A stretch of DNA of 64,000 nucleotides from Alisma plantago-aquatica (taxonomy: Eukaryota > Streptophyta > Magnoliopsida > Alismatales > Alismataceae): the NCBI GenBank assembly GCA_963693085.1, contig OY856411.1, positions 63,410,001 through 63,474,000 of the forward strand. Direction: 5' to 3'. This document shows, piece after piece, positions 32,331 through 45,506 of the stretch. A program made the translations under genes and the position numbers. Within the stretch, counting starts at the first letter, position 1. Each line of letters opens with the position of its first letter. Under the pieces are notes generated by a model, which was not told the DNA's origin, did no database searches, and saw only the letters and a list, made by a program, of their open reading frames with translations.

Positions 32331-33262
32331 ACGTGCAGATAGACAGTCCAGTTAATTGCGTATACGACTCTTTCGAGCAATGCCCATATTGTATCTTTTT
32401 GTTAAAAGGATGGATTTTATGAAAAAATGCACGATTATTGAAGCCTAGGATATTGTTTGTATAAAACTATGTAGACGAGCCGTTCATGGGTACGCTATAC
32501 TTGTTTTCGACAATCCAGGTAGGTCGGGAGTAAAGACATTTTCGTACATGTTACCGGTTTACCTATTGCCCACTACTACTTAGTATTTAGAATCCATACC
32601 CCTCCACCAATCGGCATGTTAGATATAATGTTCAGATTTTGTGTATGTATATGTATAAATAAGATAACTTCCAATATCCAGCGGCCACTTTCGAAAGTCG
32701 TGTAGGTCTCGGCCAATTGTGCATTTTAACTGGTTCCCGGATGTTCAGGGCGCCCGGTGTCTGAGAGTTTTATGCTGTCTGGGGGTTTACGAAGTGGCCC
32801 GTCTATAGGATCGGTTTTCTTGACAATTAAAAAAAAACCCTCCAATATAGCTTTGCATATAATAACATGGAATATATTACAATGCCTTTATCGAATCATA
32901 TGTGCTATGTAACATGTCACAAAAGTCGAATTTCTTTGTAAAGGTGAATGATGTCGCAATATGATATAATAAACGCATCTGCTTTTTGTAGATGAATTGA
33001 ATTATTGTCTGGGATCTCATTTTCCTTGAATGTGACACACACGGTTATATAGTTCTGCTTGGTGTAGATACATTTATCAATATATATGTTAAGTGTCTGT
33101 TGTCTCTCTAAAACCCTAGCCACTTGGCAATATGCGTAGTTGCAGGGTTTGAGTAGGTTGAGAGTGCAACCTCTCTACCCTAGGGTCTCTGACGTGGAGT
33201 AGTCTTTGTGGTTGAGTTTTTCCTTGCACATACCATGGATGATGAGATCACGAGATGATACG
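32331..33262. other. Intergenic DNA, nothing recognised
   Basis: AT-rich sequence between the RbfA 3' end and the outer gypsy LTR. A short open frame on the minus strand at 32917-33123 has no recognisable features. Confidence 0.45.
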
Positions 33263-33557
33263 TGTAAGACCTCTGAACTAGTTTAACTCCTTAATTTTAC
33301 TTTGCTATCCTTATCACATATTTAGATGCTTACTTTAGCACATGCTTAGTTGACAAGTGTTTTGCTTATGGGCTAATGTGCAAATTACCCATGGTTAATG
33401 GTTTTCTCACAATTTGTAGGTAGCATGATGGTTGCTTCTTTTCTTTGTTTGGCTGTAGGTGGATGCACATAGGTGCCCGCAGTCTAGATGCTTTTCCATC
33501 AGTTGTGAACCGATGGAAGCGGTTTGACCTTCCTTAGGTAAGGGAAAGATGAAAGTT
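33263..33557 (+). repeat. 5' LTR of the outer gypsy element, first part
   Basis: Aligns with the start of the 3' LTR at 60906-61180 (shared tttactccttaat, cccttatcac and atttagatg blocks). Cut by the copia LTR at 33558. Confidence 0.8.
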
Positions 33558-33748
33558 TGTATTGAGATAAATCTTTATTTAGATATTGTATTCTATTTAT
33601 TCTTGTTTACATTTGTGTTTTTCTTTTACTTAAGTCTCATATAATAAGGGGCTAAGTATAATTACCCATTATGGTTTTGTTTGCCTCTATGTTTTGCCTC
33701 CTCCTATATATAGGAGTGTGCTCTATCTTTTTTTTTTGAAATATAGCA
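33558..33748 (+). repeat. 5' LTR of copia element 3
   Basis: Ends tatagca directly before the primer-binding site. It shares ttacttaagtctcat and tataggagtg/gtaggagag blocks with the 3' LTR. The left end was set by alignment and may be off by a few bases. Confidence 0.75.
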
Positions 33749-34719
33749 TGGTATCAGAGTAGGACATATAGCTGTTTCGGAAGCTTGTTCACTCCAAGCC
33801 ACCACCGCTTTCTCTCCTCTCATCCTTGTTCTTCATCTCCTTTCTTCTCTACCGCTGTTGCTCACACCTAGGGAGATCTAGTCTCCTTTCTAATCCTACC
33901 CTCTTCTCTAACAAGAGGATCTAAGGGCATTGCCTGTGACTTCTTCTCTAAGTCTTATGCCCTGTACGGAATTCTTTTTATGGTCATCTATGACCACCTA
34001 TTATAGGGATTTGCCTATTTACTACTTGATATGAGTGAATCTCTCCAACATATCTCTCTTCCTCTTGGTGATCCATAGGTGTCACCACCTCTTCAGGTTA
34101 TTTTTTTACCTTAATTTGTTATTTTGCTGACTCGTGCGACATGTCTCTGATCTGACACAATGTGTTGTAGTAGTCATCTGCTGCACCAAGTCCTGTGCTA
34201 CGATTATTAACACGATATGTCACTGAATCCATGACATGCTGCTATGCCAATCAACACGACGCGTCAATATCTTGAGACAGTGTGTCACTGACATCATGAA
34301 TTTATTTTTGTCTTATCTTTGCTTCTTCTTTTATACCTTGTATTGATATATCATGGCTTCATCATTTTTTCTGTTGAGGTTTCCGAGACACACTCCAAGT
34401 GTGTAACTTCTATGAAGTTTAATGTCTCTAATTGTATCATATGGAAACATGATAACACCCAAATTCAAACATTTATGCTAAGTATTTATTCATAGTTCTA
34501 TGCTAATTATAGCCTTAATATGCCTAAAATAACTCTAGATACTTATCTTTACATAATTTATATTGCTTTCAAAGATAAAGTCCCTCAACTAGCCAATTTT
34601 GGGACGTACATGCACCAAACTTTAAAAGACATATATTCTCTAAGATTTTTCCCCAACACAATTTTTGCAGCAGCTAGGCTTCCATTTGTAGCCGCCACTA
34701 CACCTGTCACCACTGTTGC

Positions 34720-35200
34720 GCTCGACACGGCTGCACAAAGAACAAGGGTCAGCTGCACTTGTCTCACCTGCGACACCTGCCACGACCGCGGCACCTATTG
34801 CGATCGTTACGCTTGGCATGGCCGCGTCAAACCCAGCACGGCCGCGACACCTGCCTTGATCGTGACACCTGCCGCGACCGCTACGCTCGACATGACCGTG
34901 CCGAGGACAAGGGTCAACTACACCTGTCTCGTCTGCGACACCTGTCTCGATCGTGACACCTGTTGTGAATACTACGCTCGACATGACCACGTCGAGACAA
35001 GGGTCGGCTGCACCTGTCTTGCCTGTGACACCTATTGCGATCGCTACGCTCGGCACGGCTGCGCCGAGGACAAGGGTCAGTTACACTTGTCTCACCCGCG
35101 ACACATGCCTCGACCGCAACACCTGTCACGACCGCTACGCTCGGCACAGCCGCACCAAGCCCGACACAGCGGCACTGAGGACAGGTGTCACGATCACTTA
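34720..35200. repeat. GC-rich minisatellite, six units of alternating 91 and 72-74 bp
   Basis: Units start with gct(c/t)g(a/g)ca at 34720, 34811, 34885, 34976, 35048 and 35139, giving spacings of 91, 74, 91, 72 and 91 bp. Each long unit contains aagggtcag/aactacacttgtctc and cgacacctg blocks, so the array behaves as a dimer of about 164 bp. Open frames on both strands here (up to 246 codons) come from the repeat, rich in Cys, Thr, Asp and Arg, and are not a gene. Confidence 0.9.
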
Positions 35201-35912
35201 TCACATACATCCCCTTCACCTATAAATATCCACCCCTCGCTACCTAGAGGGGGGTTCTGAGATTTTTTTGGTTCCACATTTTGGTTCTGCATGTTCTTGG
35301 TTTTTAGAGCTCTGTGGGAGAGTTCCAAGGTTTGAAAGGGCTGAAGTGCTCTTCCTACGTCCATCCCTTGAGTTTTCTTCCATCTACCATCATTTTCCAC
35401 CACCATTCACCCATTCCCACCATTCTCAACCATCTTCCACCTCCATACACCCACCAAGCTACTGTTTGGGGCAGAATCAAAGAGAAAGGAGGCCAAGGAG
35501 TCCAGAAGAGCGAGGAGGACAACCCAAAGATGAGATCTGTTTCATACGGAGGCTAAGGAGTGAGAGCCACCTCTCCTCTACAGGCTAAATCTCTTCTTCT
35601 TCTCCTTTCTTCTACTATTCTCCTTGTTTTGTACGAATGATGTTCTTCCATCTTTGTTCAGTGCCAACTATGCTTGTCATTAGCTAGTTGAGATCCTTCT
35701 TGGATATGTAGCCCATTTTGGGCATGTTTATGTACTTTTACCTCAAGCAAGTAGTTTTATTCCAAATCTAGTACGTTTTTTTGTTCTGTCTTCTCTTTCT
35801 AGTTATGATTGCTAGTTTGGTTGATCTCTTTCCTACTTGAACTTTTATTTTTGCCTATATCAAAAGATTCATTGTAGAAATAGATATGATAAAAGAAAGG
35901 AAACCTAGGCGA

Positions 35913-37056
35913 ATGGCCACATGCAACCATGGCAGTGGTGGGAGCGACGGCCGTCGTCATCCACCCCAAGGAGAAAAACAAAGCCAACCTTGGCGACGCT
36001 CGTTTGTAGAGGCTGTCAAAGTAGCAGAGAAGTCGAAGGAATGGTCAGCGGTCTACAGAAATCCCGTTGGCGACACAGACACCAGGCTTTCCGCTACATA
36101 GATCACGATCGAGGATGACATAATCATCATTCCTCAGGAGGAAGTGGACGCCAATGCCGCCCTGTAGAGAAACACGATTGCTGGGTACATAATTGGCTTC
36201 AAACCCCATATTCCTACCCTCCAGGACTATCTCCGCCGCCTGTGGCAGCCGACCGGCGAGATAGAGGTGATGGGAAGGGCGTGAGGGAGCTTTGTCATAA
36301 AGTTTCAGCAAGAAGACGATCTGGCCAATGCCTTGGAGGGAGGTCCCTGGCAGGTCAAAGGGAAACCCATGATCCTCAAGAAGTGGGAGAAAGGGGAGCC
36401 GCTGGAACAGGAGAAGTTAACCTCCATTCCGGTATGGCTAAAGATCTTGGATCTCCCGCTTGAGCTATGGAGTGAGAAAATGCTTGCACACATTGCTTCA
36501 TTTCTAGGCAAGCCGCAATGCTTGGACAGGAAGACAAAGGCGAGAAGAAGGATCGATTTCGCAAGAATCCACATGCTGATGAGCTCCTCGTCGCCCTTCC
36601 CAACTACTGTCGATCTCCGTACAGAAAAGGGAGCTCCCTACTCAGTTAAAATTGAGTACGAATGGATCCCCCCAAAAATGTCCACATTGCGGCAACTTCG
36701 GCCACGACAAGTCCCTCTGCTCCAAGACGGTTGAGAACCCTATTCCTCCCGAAGCTGAGGCTGCAGCCGTGGCTGAGCCTGCTGTGACCCAGGTGGAAGA
36801 TGCTCATGAAAATGCTGCAGAGAAGTCCAACTTCACAGATACGGTGAGTTCGTCTGCTGTGGCTGCTACAGACAAGGATGGTTTTGAGAAACCTCGAAGG
36901 ACTAAGAGTCCAAAGAGAAGATCAGCGAGAAATCAGAACCAACCTAGTGGAGAAAAGAATGGGAAGACCATTGAAAATAGATTCCAGACACTCGAGGACC
37001 TGGATAAAACCTCGGAGGCTGTGGTTGGCGGCAAGTCAACCCCCTCCAATGGTTGA
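35913..37056 (+). pseudogene. LINE ORF1 (gag-like, DUF4283 and zinc knuckle), broken
   Basis: The start is taken as ATG 35913 (MATCNHGSG), because the earlier ATG at 35886 lies in the target duplication. The domain reads IIGFKPHIPTLQDYLRRLW, SFVIKFQQEDDLANALEGGPW and MILKKWEKG, matching the plant L1 DUF4283 RNA-binding module. The zinc knuckle CPHCGNFGHDKSLC (CX2CX4HX4C) is at about 36680. Three in-frame stops (about 36099, 36165 and 36282) and one extra A in a CCCCCCAAAAA run near 36670 break the frame. The end TGA at 37054-37056 overlaps the ORF2 start. Confidence 0.88.
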
Positions 37057-40000
37057 CAAACCAACCATCACTGCCTGGAACACTCGTGGCCTATCTGACT
37101 GGGAGAAGCAGAGTGTGGTCCAGGCAGAGCTTAGAAGGGCAAAGACTGACATTTCCGTTCTAACGGAGGTGAAGATTAGAAGGAACAAGTTAGCAAAAGC
37201 TATCAACCATACCTGGCCGAGATACAAATGGCTTGACAACTCAGCCAACTGTAGTAAAGTTCGCATCCTTGTGCTTTGGGATAGAGAAGACTACAATTTG
37301 ACACTTCTGAGCCAATCTAAACATCACCTTCATTTTCATCTGTCTGCTGGTGATCTTGAGTTGGAGATCACAGCCGTCTATGCTGATAATGAAGATAGCA
37401 AAAGAGTGTCACTCTGGGAGGAGCTGATTAATATTAAAGCAAAGTTACAATTCCCTTGGATAGTAACTAGCGACTTTAACGCTGTTAGAATGTGTGAAGA
37501 AAGGATAGGAAGGTCTGCTCCATCAGCCATGTCCATGAATGATTTCAACAGTTGCATTCTTGATGCTGGCTTGCTCGAAGTGGAGGTCAAAGGTCCCTTC
37601 TTTACGTGGAACAATCAACAGCTGGGTAAGAACAATACCAGGAGCAAGATTGACCAAACCTTCTATACTATTCAATCACAAAGTGTGCTGCCCAATCTCT
37701 GGTTGGAAATCATGCCGTCTATTTTTAGTGACCACTACGCACAAGTCCTTCATCTTGATGAGGAGAAACCTAAAACCAAGTATCCTATCAGATTTTTTAA
37801 TGCTTAGACATCCCTGGAGGGGTACCATGATACTATTAAAAAAGCCTGGGACACTCAATGCACAGGTACTCCAATGTACAGATTCATGCACAAGCTGAAG
37901 TGTACCAAGAGATTCTTGCAAACTTGGAACTGGGAATTAAAAGGGGATCTGACAGACTCTGCTGCAAACAAGGAGAAGGAGGCCTTAGAGGCTCAAGCAA
38001 TTTCTGATGAAGCTCCTGAAGATATTCTGTTGTGGGAAATTGCAAAAAATAAAAAGGATGAGGCGCTTCCCGCTAAAGCAATTGAGGAATCCATAATTAG
38101 ACAGAAGTCCAAGATTCTCTGGCTAAAGAATGGCGACTCTAACTCACGTTTCTTCTACGCCTCCCTAAAAACTAGGCGTAGCAGGAACCAGATCATAGTC
38201 CTAGAGCACAAGGATCAGTATATCAAAGAGGAACATGAGATAAAAAATGCATTCAATCTTCATTACACAAGTCTGTTTAACAAGCATGGATCTACTGAAA
38301 AACTGAACTGTGAGTCTCTTCCTAAACTTCAGCCGCACCACTTACAGTCTATGTGTGCCCTGGGGACTATAAAGAAATCTATGATGTGGTCATGGATGCT
38401 AATGAGGATAAAGCCCCTAGGCCAGATGGAATGAATGCATTGAAAACTACTAGAGGGGGGTGAATAGAGTTTTACAGTGATTTTAATAATTATTTAACTC
38501 AAACAACCAAAATTGAGATTAGAAGAAGGAGACAGGCGTTTAGAGTGGTTCCAACTATAGCAAATACTATAGTTGTCAGTCCACTACCCGGTTGCTTACC
38601 CAACCGGGATTTGAAAGTATTTATTTTATTACCTCTCGAGGATTTATACAAAAGACAATACTTTCAACCACACCCTTTGAACAGCCTTCACTTGAAGTAG
38701 GTGCACCAACCCTGAGGTAGCCTTCTTGAAGTAACTCCAAGCTCCCCCTTGAAGTAGCCTTCCTCTCTAGAAGTAACCTCCCGTTGCACCAGCCTTCTGA
38801 AGTAGCTCAAAGTCTCCTTCTTTGCCAAGAAGATCTTTACCCTCTCCAATCCGCAGCCTCCAACCTAGGAGTAGCAAGGAGAGTACAAACAATAAAAGGG
38901 AACAAGAAAGAAAACAGAAATTACAACTTATCCTTTGTAGCCCAAGGCTTGATTTGCCTAGATCAAGCGTATAGATCTCCTAACCAAGTATGTGAACTTG
39001 TGATTGCAGTGGGTAGGAGATACTAGCCTATAGGACACGAATTATGAGCTAAAGAATGAAATGGCCAATTGTCACAATGCTCAAATTGCTCACAAACAAA
39101 TTGCACAAAGTATACTCAAAGGTTTCTCAAGTGTAGCAAGTGTAAACAAGTGAGTTTAGGTGTCCTATGGCTTGTCCTATTTATAGGAATGGCCTAAGGA
39201 TGCTTAAGGACATTCTAGACAACTTCTAGGGGTTTCTTAGTGCTTAACTAGCCGTTAGGTACAAAGTTGTTGCTTTAGCAACGGCTAATTAATTAATTCT
39301 GCAGTTGCTGTCAGAGACCATCTCGGTCGACAAATGGTCGAACGAGACACCTACTCGGTCGAACTTTTGTCGACCGACAGGCTCTCTGGAACAAGTGATT
39401 TGCAACGTCTTTCTTCAACTGCCAACTAACTTGTCTGTTGTGTCTAACGACTACTTTGGATCTTTCTCGGTCGAGAAGATTGTCGACCGAGAGTGTCTCG
39501 GTCGAGGAGTTTGTCGACCGAGATTGATCCTGTTTCAAGGTTTCAATTTAGGCACTAATTATGTGTGTGAGTGTGCATAAGTAATCCTATTTGAATGGGA
39601 TGACTTGTCTGACTGTGGTGTTTAGCTAGGGAGAATCTAACGCTTGATTTACATGCAATTCTAAGTACTTGTACATTATATTTTTGTACAAGTTTTTACA
39701 ACAGTGATTACATTGCATGAAAATATAAATATGTAAGCTTGTAGATTTTCCCTTGTTGCTTTGTCATCCTGCACACTCAAGTAGCACGTTAGATTAATAA
39801 GAATGAAATGTTTGTCATACTCAAAACAAAGGGATTTATAGATGTCCATTTAGCCAACATGCATGCTTCTATAAGGATTCCTGGGAGGTTATTAAAGAAG
39901 ATTTCTATCTTGCTATAAAGAATTTCTTTGCCAAAGGTCAGCTTCTCAAAGAGGTGAACAAAACCTATATTGCTCTTATTCCTAAGGTTAAGCAACCTCA

Positions 40001-41969
40001 GAAGATTGGGGATTGGCGGCCTATCTCCCTATGCAATTTTTCTTACAAAGTGATTTCTAAAATCCTAGCCAAGAGATTAAGAGATATTCTTCCTTCTTTG
40101 ATTGACATTAGCCAGTGCGCCTTTGTTAAAGGACGTAAAATTTCTGATGCAATTCTCCTGGCAAATGAGCTTGTCCATGATTTCAAAAAACCACACTCTA
40201 AGAAGAAACTCTGTCTTAAAGCTGACTTGAGTAAGGCCTATGACTCCATTGACATGAACTATATCCTTGATGTTATGCGAGGTATGTGCTTCCCTAATTG
40301 CTGGATTCAATGGGTAAAAGAATGCTTATTTTCCGCATCTTTCCAGATTTTGGTAAATGGTACCCCTTCTGACCTCATTCAAGCTACTAGGGGGATACGA
40401 CAGGGAGATCCCTTGGCTTCCTACTTGTTTGTAATTGGCATGCATGGCTTATCATCTATTATAAATGAGGCTGTTGTAGATGGCTCTATCAAACCTCTGG
40501 TCGCTGGTGATACAAAGGTGACTCACCTAATATTCGCTGATGACCTTCTCTTATTTTCTGAAGCAAATGAACAAAGTGCCAATGGCATCGTGAGATGTAT
40601 GGATAAATTCAAGACGATCTCTGGTCTGGAGATGAATCCTTCCAAGAGCCAACTGTTCTTGAGCAATACGGCTCCAAAAGTTCTCAGTTCGATGTTGAAC
40701 GTGACTGAATGTGATTTTCCTATTCGCTACTTAGGCCTACCTCTGTTTGCTGGATGGCTCACCAACGCCATGTGTTCCCCACTCATCGATAGAATCAAGA
40801 CCAAGATGGATTCTTAGAAGACCATGTTTTTATCAATGGCGGGCAGGCTTGAACTGATTATATCAACTCTCTCATCATACCACCTATTTTGGACGGGTGT
40901 CTTCCCTCTTCCCAAGGCGACGATGAAGGAGATTGAGAGGTTGTGCCGAAACTTCCTTTAGGGAGATAAGGATGGCAGCAGGCGTTTCCACACTGTGGCG
41001 TGGGATGATATCTGTAATCCCAAGCAGGAGGGTGGCCTCTCAATTAGAAAGGTTGAGGATTGGAGCAAAGCTGGTATCCTCAGGAATCTATGGGATATAG
41101 CCAATAAAAAGAACACACTATGGATCAGATGGGTACATAGCAAATACTTAAAGGAAGAGACACTGTGGTCCTACTCTCCTAAACCCATGAACAGCTGGAT
41201 GTGGAGATCACTACTGAAATATTGAGATGAGTTTGCACACCTAGCAAGATTCTCCGTGGGTGATGGGTCTACCATTTCACTCTGGAAGGACCCCTGGATC
41301 CACGAAAACCTCCTAAAAGACTCACTCACTGATGCTAGATCCTTAAAACTGAGAAATGGTTTCGGAACTAATGCTAAAGTGTCAGCTCTTATCTCTAATG
41401 GACGCTGGTCTATACCGGAACTACGGGGTCGACATGAGCTGTCGAATGTGTGCTCTGTCCTGCAGCTGAATGAAAGGGACACTTGCTACTTCAAGGGACT
41501 GGAATCCTTTACTCTGAAAGGTGCATGGAAGATCTGCAAAAAACAATATAGCAAGAAGGATTGGGCGTGCTGGTTGTGGAAATCCGGTGCTCCCAATCGC
41601 ATAAAAGTAAGCTGCTGGAAGATAATTTAGTACTGCCTAGTTACAGATGACTCCTTGCAGAATAGAGGGTATTCTCTAGCATCTAGGTGCTGCCTTTGCA
41701 CCAAACAACATGAATCAGCGCACCACCTGATGTGGGAGTGTGAATTCACAAGGTCCTTGTGGGAAATGGCCAAGACTCGAATGCTTGTTATTCCCCAGTC
41801 CTTAGAAACTCTTTTGAAGATAGTAGATAGAAAGAGCAAACTGCTGAGCCTGCTCATCATATATCATGTGTGGTGCAGCAGGAACAGAGTGATTTTTGAC
41901 AATGTTAAGCCCTCTTTTTTGAACGTGTGGAGGCTTATAGATAGTGACTATATCACCTTGCATAGATAG
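37049..41969 (+). pseudogene. LINE ORF2 (endonuclease and reverse transcriptase), broken
   Basis: ATG at 37049 overlaps the ORF1 stop by 8 bases. The APE-type endonuclease shows AWNTRGLSD, LTEVKIRRNK, VTSDFNAVR and FSDHYAQV (37067-37745). The linker ends DANEDKAPRPDG, where the solo LTR (38441-39859) interrupts. RT resumes with DWRPISLCN, LKADLSKAYDSID, RQGDPLASYLF and the catalytic LIFADDLLLF at 40528-40557. A zf-RVT-like segment ends it: APNRIKVSCWK and RCCLCTKQHESAHHLMWEC. Stops at 37807, 40816, 40960, 41223 and 41628 and a frame change near 38370 make it inactive. Confidence 0.92.
38441..39859 (-). repeat. Solo LTR, SIRE/Maximus-like, inside LINE ORF2
   Basis: 1,419 bp with TG...CA ends (minus strand TGTTGGCTAAATGG to AGTAGTTTTCA) and a perfect 5-bp duplication TGCAT (38436-38440 and 39860-39864). 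Removing it and one duplicate restores the LINE frame (DGMNA then CFYKDSWEV). The end contains the C-run phrase ctattcacccccctctag, typical of SIRE-type LTRs, and the start a tttgagtatgacaaac block. Short frames inside are not genes. Some palindromic cggtcgac words recur at 39325-39520. Confidence 0.93.
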
Positions 41970-44118
41970 GTTGATATTTTCTTGGAGCTACGCTCCCTCG
42001 CACTTGTACATTCTTTTTTGTGAAAGAATAGAAGGTAGTACGCTTACTGATAAAAAAAAAGATATGATAAGGTAGTTGTGACACCTCACCATGCTAAACA
42101 AGATTACTCAAAACATAAAAAATGATCAATTACCAATTAATCACATAATAAAAAATGTAAAAAATAAAACTATTTTTTTGCATTATGAACCAATTCTGCA
42201 ATATTTGTATAAAGGTCCATCTTTTCCATTCTTATACATTATAACAGGAATTGACACCTGCACTCAGTGACCTCAGCCACATCCTGTGTTCAAAAGAAGT
42301 ATTTACATTTTCATGCCATATATGCATGCACTGGCATACTGTCAAAATCTTGTTTCGATACAATTATCTTGTCTAGAAAACAATTCCCATACTCAAGACC
42401 TAAGAGTACAAGGACGACACTAGGACTCTACTACTATAATCTACAGTTGACCAACCTTCAGAATCTATTGATCACCAGGATGGTTCTCTTCCATAGCACA
42501 ACCTCTACCTCGTTGCCCGCGATCACCTAAAAAGATGTGGTGACCCACATGTGAGACCCAGTCCTAGCAAGAGATATAACTCTCTCCAACAGATATTGAC
42601 TACACCAGATTAATTAATAGTAAATAAATTGAGTGGATAAGGTATTGAATAAGCAATCTAAGCAGATTATATAGTTTAATCATACTAAGCAAGTAAACTT
42701 AACAATAAGGACAACTATTCAAATATTATAGGATATCATCTTATAAGTACTGTGCAGCATGAAAGTAAGGTAAGGGATAATTCATCTAATATGAAACATA
42801 TTTGTCCTTAACAATTATACTACACGACTTGTATTACATCTTTTATTATTATGCCTTAGAGAGTTTAAATCATAGCACTCAATAGACCACCGCTTGGTCA
42901 CAATCAGTTCCATATAAGATCAAGGAAGAGCTGGACTCTAAGATCTTTTCCATACTCGGTCAGTACGAGTCTGCACTACAGTGACATTTTGGTCAAACTG
43001 CAAAATAGCAACATATGGTCCTATAAACAACTAGCCCACCTTGGTACATGTCACATTGCTAGAAACCAAGGTATGCAAAGTAAAACCTTTATCACATGAT
43101 ACTCATTGAGACACAATCATCGTTGTTCTCTAAAAGAGGGCTAGGTATGACCGCAATCATCCTCCCTAAACACTTGAAGTCAGGATAACATGTACCACAC
43201 TTATTCAACAATATGTGCTCTGAGTTTCCCTTAGGAATACTCATTTTACCATACAGTAAGTTCTGACACTAAAGATGGTTCTATGGAACATGGCACTACA
43301 TGATTAGGGTTACACTTAATTAGCTATTTGCCAATTGAATGAATTAAGGCTTCATCATACAAATTGACATACAAATCCTAATTCATTTCTATCAAGTATA
43401 TAAATACTGCAACTTCAGAAGATATAAAACGCTTGAGGTATAAATCTTAACCACATTACCACATTCTATCATTCATTGCATCATAATAAACCACATGTAT
43501 CATTATATAATTTCAAGATATCCATCCCTTATCACAAGTTCCAGGGTTTCAATCCTTCTTGGAACATGAACATGATTTCACCTTAATTAGGGCTCAATCA
43601 TGCCCAAAGGTCATTAAGACCATCACATTATTCCCTGCATGGTTATAATTATCATTCTAGGCCTTAGATAAGGTTCAAAAGATCACCAACACATAATTGT
43701 CCCAGAGATTAAACATGGTAGTGCTCAATGGTATTTAAGTAGTACTACATTGAGGTTGTAATACATTGTTACATTAATCATTCAAGAGGTTTAATTATAA
43801 CTAAACATCATCATTTGATCATATAAGAGTTGGCGTATCAAACCGTGTTTCATTAAAAATGCACATCTCTTGTCATGGTGATTTATCCATATATTCATAC
43901 GAGGGCAATAAGACTACAAGTTCAATGGTGACGTTTCATTGAATTCTTTTTATTAGAAACCTCTTATAAGACTATGGAATGCATTTTAATCCATTAATTG
44001 TTGAAGCATCCAATCTCATTCATTGGATTGAGTTCATTAATCAAAACATTAATTAGGTATGGGTTCAACCATCCATTTCAGCACTAATATAGGGTATCCA
44101 TTTATACTTCCTCCATGG

Positions 44119-45502
44119 TATGCGCGTCGTTGTACACACAACAATCACTAGGAAAAGTCCTAGAGTTTAACCTTCTAACCCGATTGTCAACTTATCGTGA
44201 ACAACAAGTCAACTTAGTATAGATAGGTATCGATCCTAGGGACGGCGGAAAAGAAAATTCAAAATCCAAATCCGATCGCAAGTATAAGAATTAAATCCCA
44301 ATTTGAGAGAGTTGTTAATACTAAGAACAAAAATAAAAATGCTGAAATAAAGCTTAACTAATCAAGAAATAAAGATATGGGGTCCGGAAGATCACCACCA
44401 AAACCACGTTCCTATTCAACTAATCAAATTATAAACTCCAAGGATCAAATCAGGACCTTGTGGTTACATGTCCTTACGAACAAACTCACAAGGGTCGGAC
44501 TTCCCATGAACCCGTTGGTCTCCGACGTTCACGGATCATTGCCCAACCGTCCAACATGCCACTATCCACGGTCATATAAAAAAGGATGTGAATTCAAACT
44601 AGCGTTCAAACCCAAGGCTCAGGTGGTCGCGTCACCAAGGATTATAACAAGAATACGATTAAAAATATTAAAAGATGATAATCGTAATTAAGAGACTATT
44701 GTTTCATTCTTATAGAGATCTACGGTCATATCACTCTATAAGAATATATCAGACCATCCAAATAACCACACATAAACAGAGAGAAGATATTTTTTCGATG
44801 GAGAAATATAACTGATTATATTGAATAGAACTGGGCTAAGAGGATACTCCCATGCCCCAGAGAGATTTACTTAGACATAACAAGACTAGAAGAAATGCAA
44901 ACTAAAATGAGATCCAACATTATACAAGATGTGGTCTACAACTAAAAATTGGATGAAATGGAATGAAGAATGGAATGCTTTTACAAGTGGAGAGTCCCTC
45001 CTTTTATAGGAGGGGGAGGGGGTAGGCTTCCCTCAAAATAGGGGAAAAAAGAGCGGGAGACCAATTTTTGAATTTTCTAGATATGGTCAAATCGAAAGTT
45101 GATTGTCTTTAATTATCTTGACCACGTAACTCTCTTTAATGTAGATTCTCACAACATAGATTTCAAACATATTTCTATCCCGTGAAAAGCACAAAAAAGT
45201 CCAAATAATAGGATTTTATTTTAGGAAATTAAATTCCCTTTCCAATGAATACTTGTACACTCAATTTGGAGTTTGAATGCAAGAGTTATGTCGCTTTTGG
45301 TGACATGTATATATGAATTTCAGGACTGCTGCAAATTGTGTAATTTTCCTACAAAACCCAAGAAAATATAATTAAAACTCCAATTAAAGAGAAAAATATA
45401 AAAAAACACAATTAATTATGAAACTAAGAGAATAAATAACAAAATAATCCCAAACAAATATAAAAAATATGTAAATAAAAGGAATAAATATACATTTATC
45501 AA
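44119..45502 (-). repeat. Solo LTR, Tat/Athila-like
   Basis: Bounded by atgg (44115-44118 and 45503-45506), with similar but not identical fifth bases. On the minus strand it starts (T)TGATAAATGTATATTTATTCC and ends with cctaggatcgatacc followed by gtacaacgacgcgca. This ending is commonly seen in plant Tat/Athila-type LTRs. No coding sequence. Confidence 0.5.
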
Positions 45503-45506
45503 ATGG

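Larger units (their letters stand above)
35893..42059 (+). mobile_element. L1-type LINE, full length, split by a solo LTR
   Basis: Target duplication AGATATGATAA (35882-35892 and 42060-42070) flanks ORF1, ORF2, a short 3' UTR and a poly(A) run (42052-42060). Without the solo LTR it is about 4.7 kb. ORF1 is DUF4283-type with a zinc knuckle; ORF2 has endonuclease, reverse transcriptase and a zf-RVT-like end. No RNase H domain follows. The strand is plus, same as the surrounding elements. Confidence 0.93.

Noticed and set aside
34520..35260. 246-codon open frame rich in Cys and repeats, as a possible secreted or novel protein
   Set aside because: It is produced by a GC-rich tandem repeat that opens frames on both strands; no signal peptide or domain, and it sits in an LTR.
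36655..36675. Programmed frameshift at the C6A5 run in LINE ORF1
   Set aside because: ORF1 also has three in-frame stops upstream, so the shift is most likely one more lesion.
38441..39859. Helitron or CACTA element inside the LINE
   Set aside because: The ends are TG...CA with a 5-bp duplication and there are no inverted ends, which fits a solo LTR.
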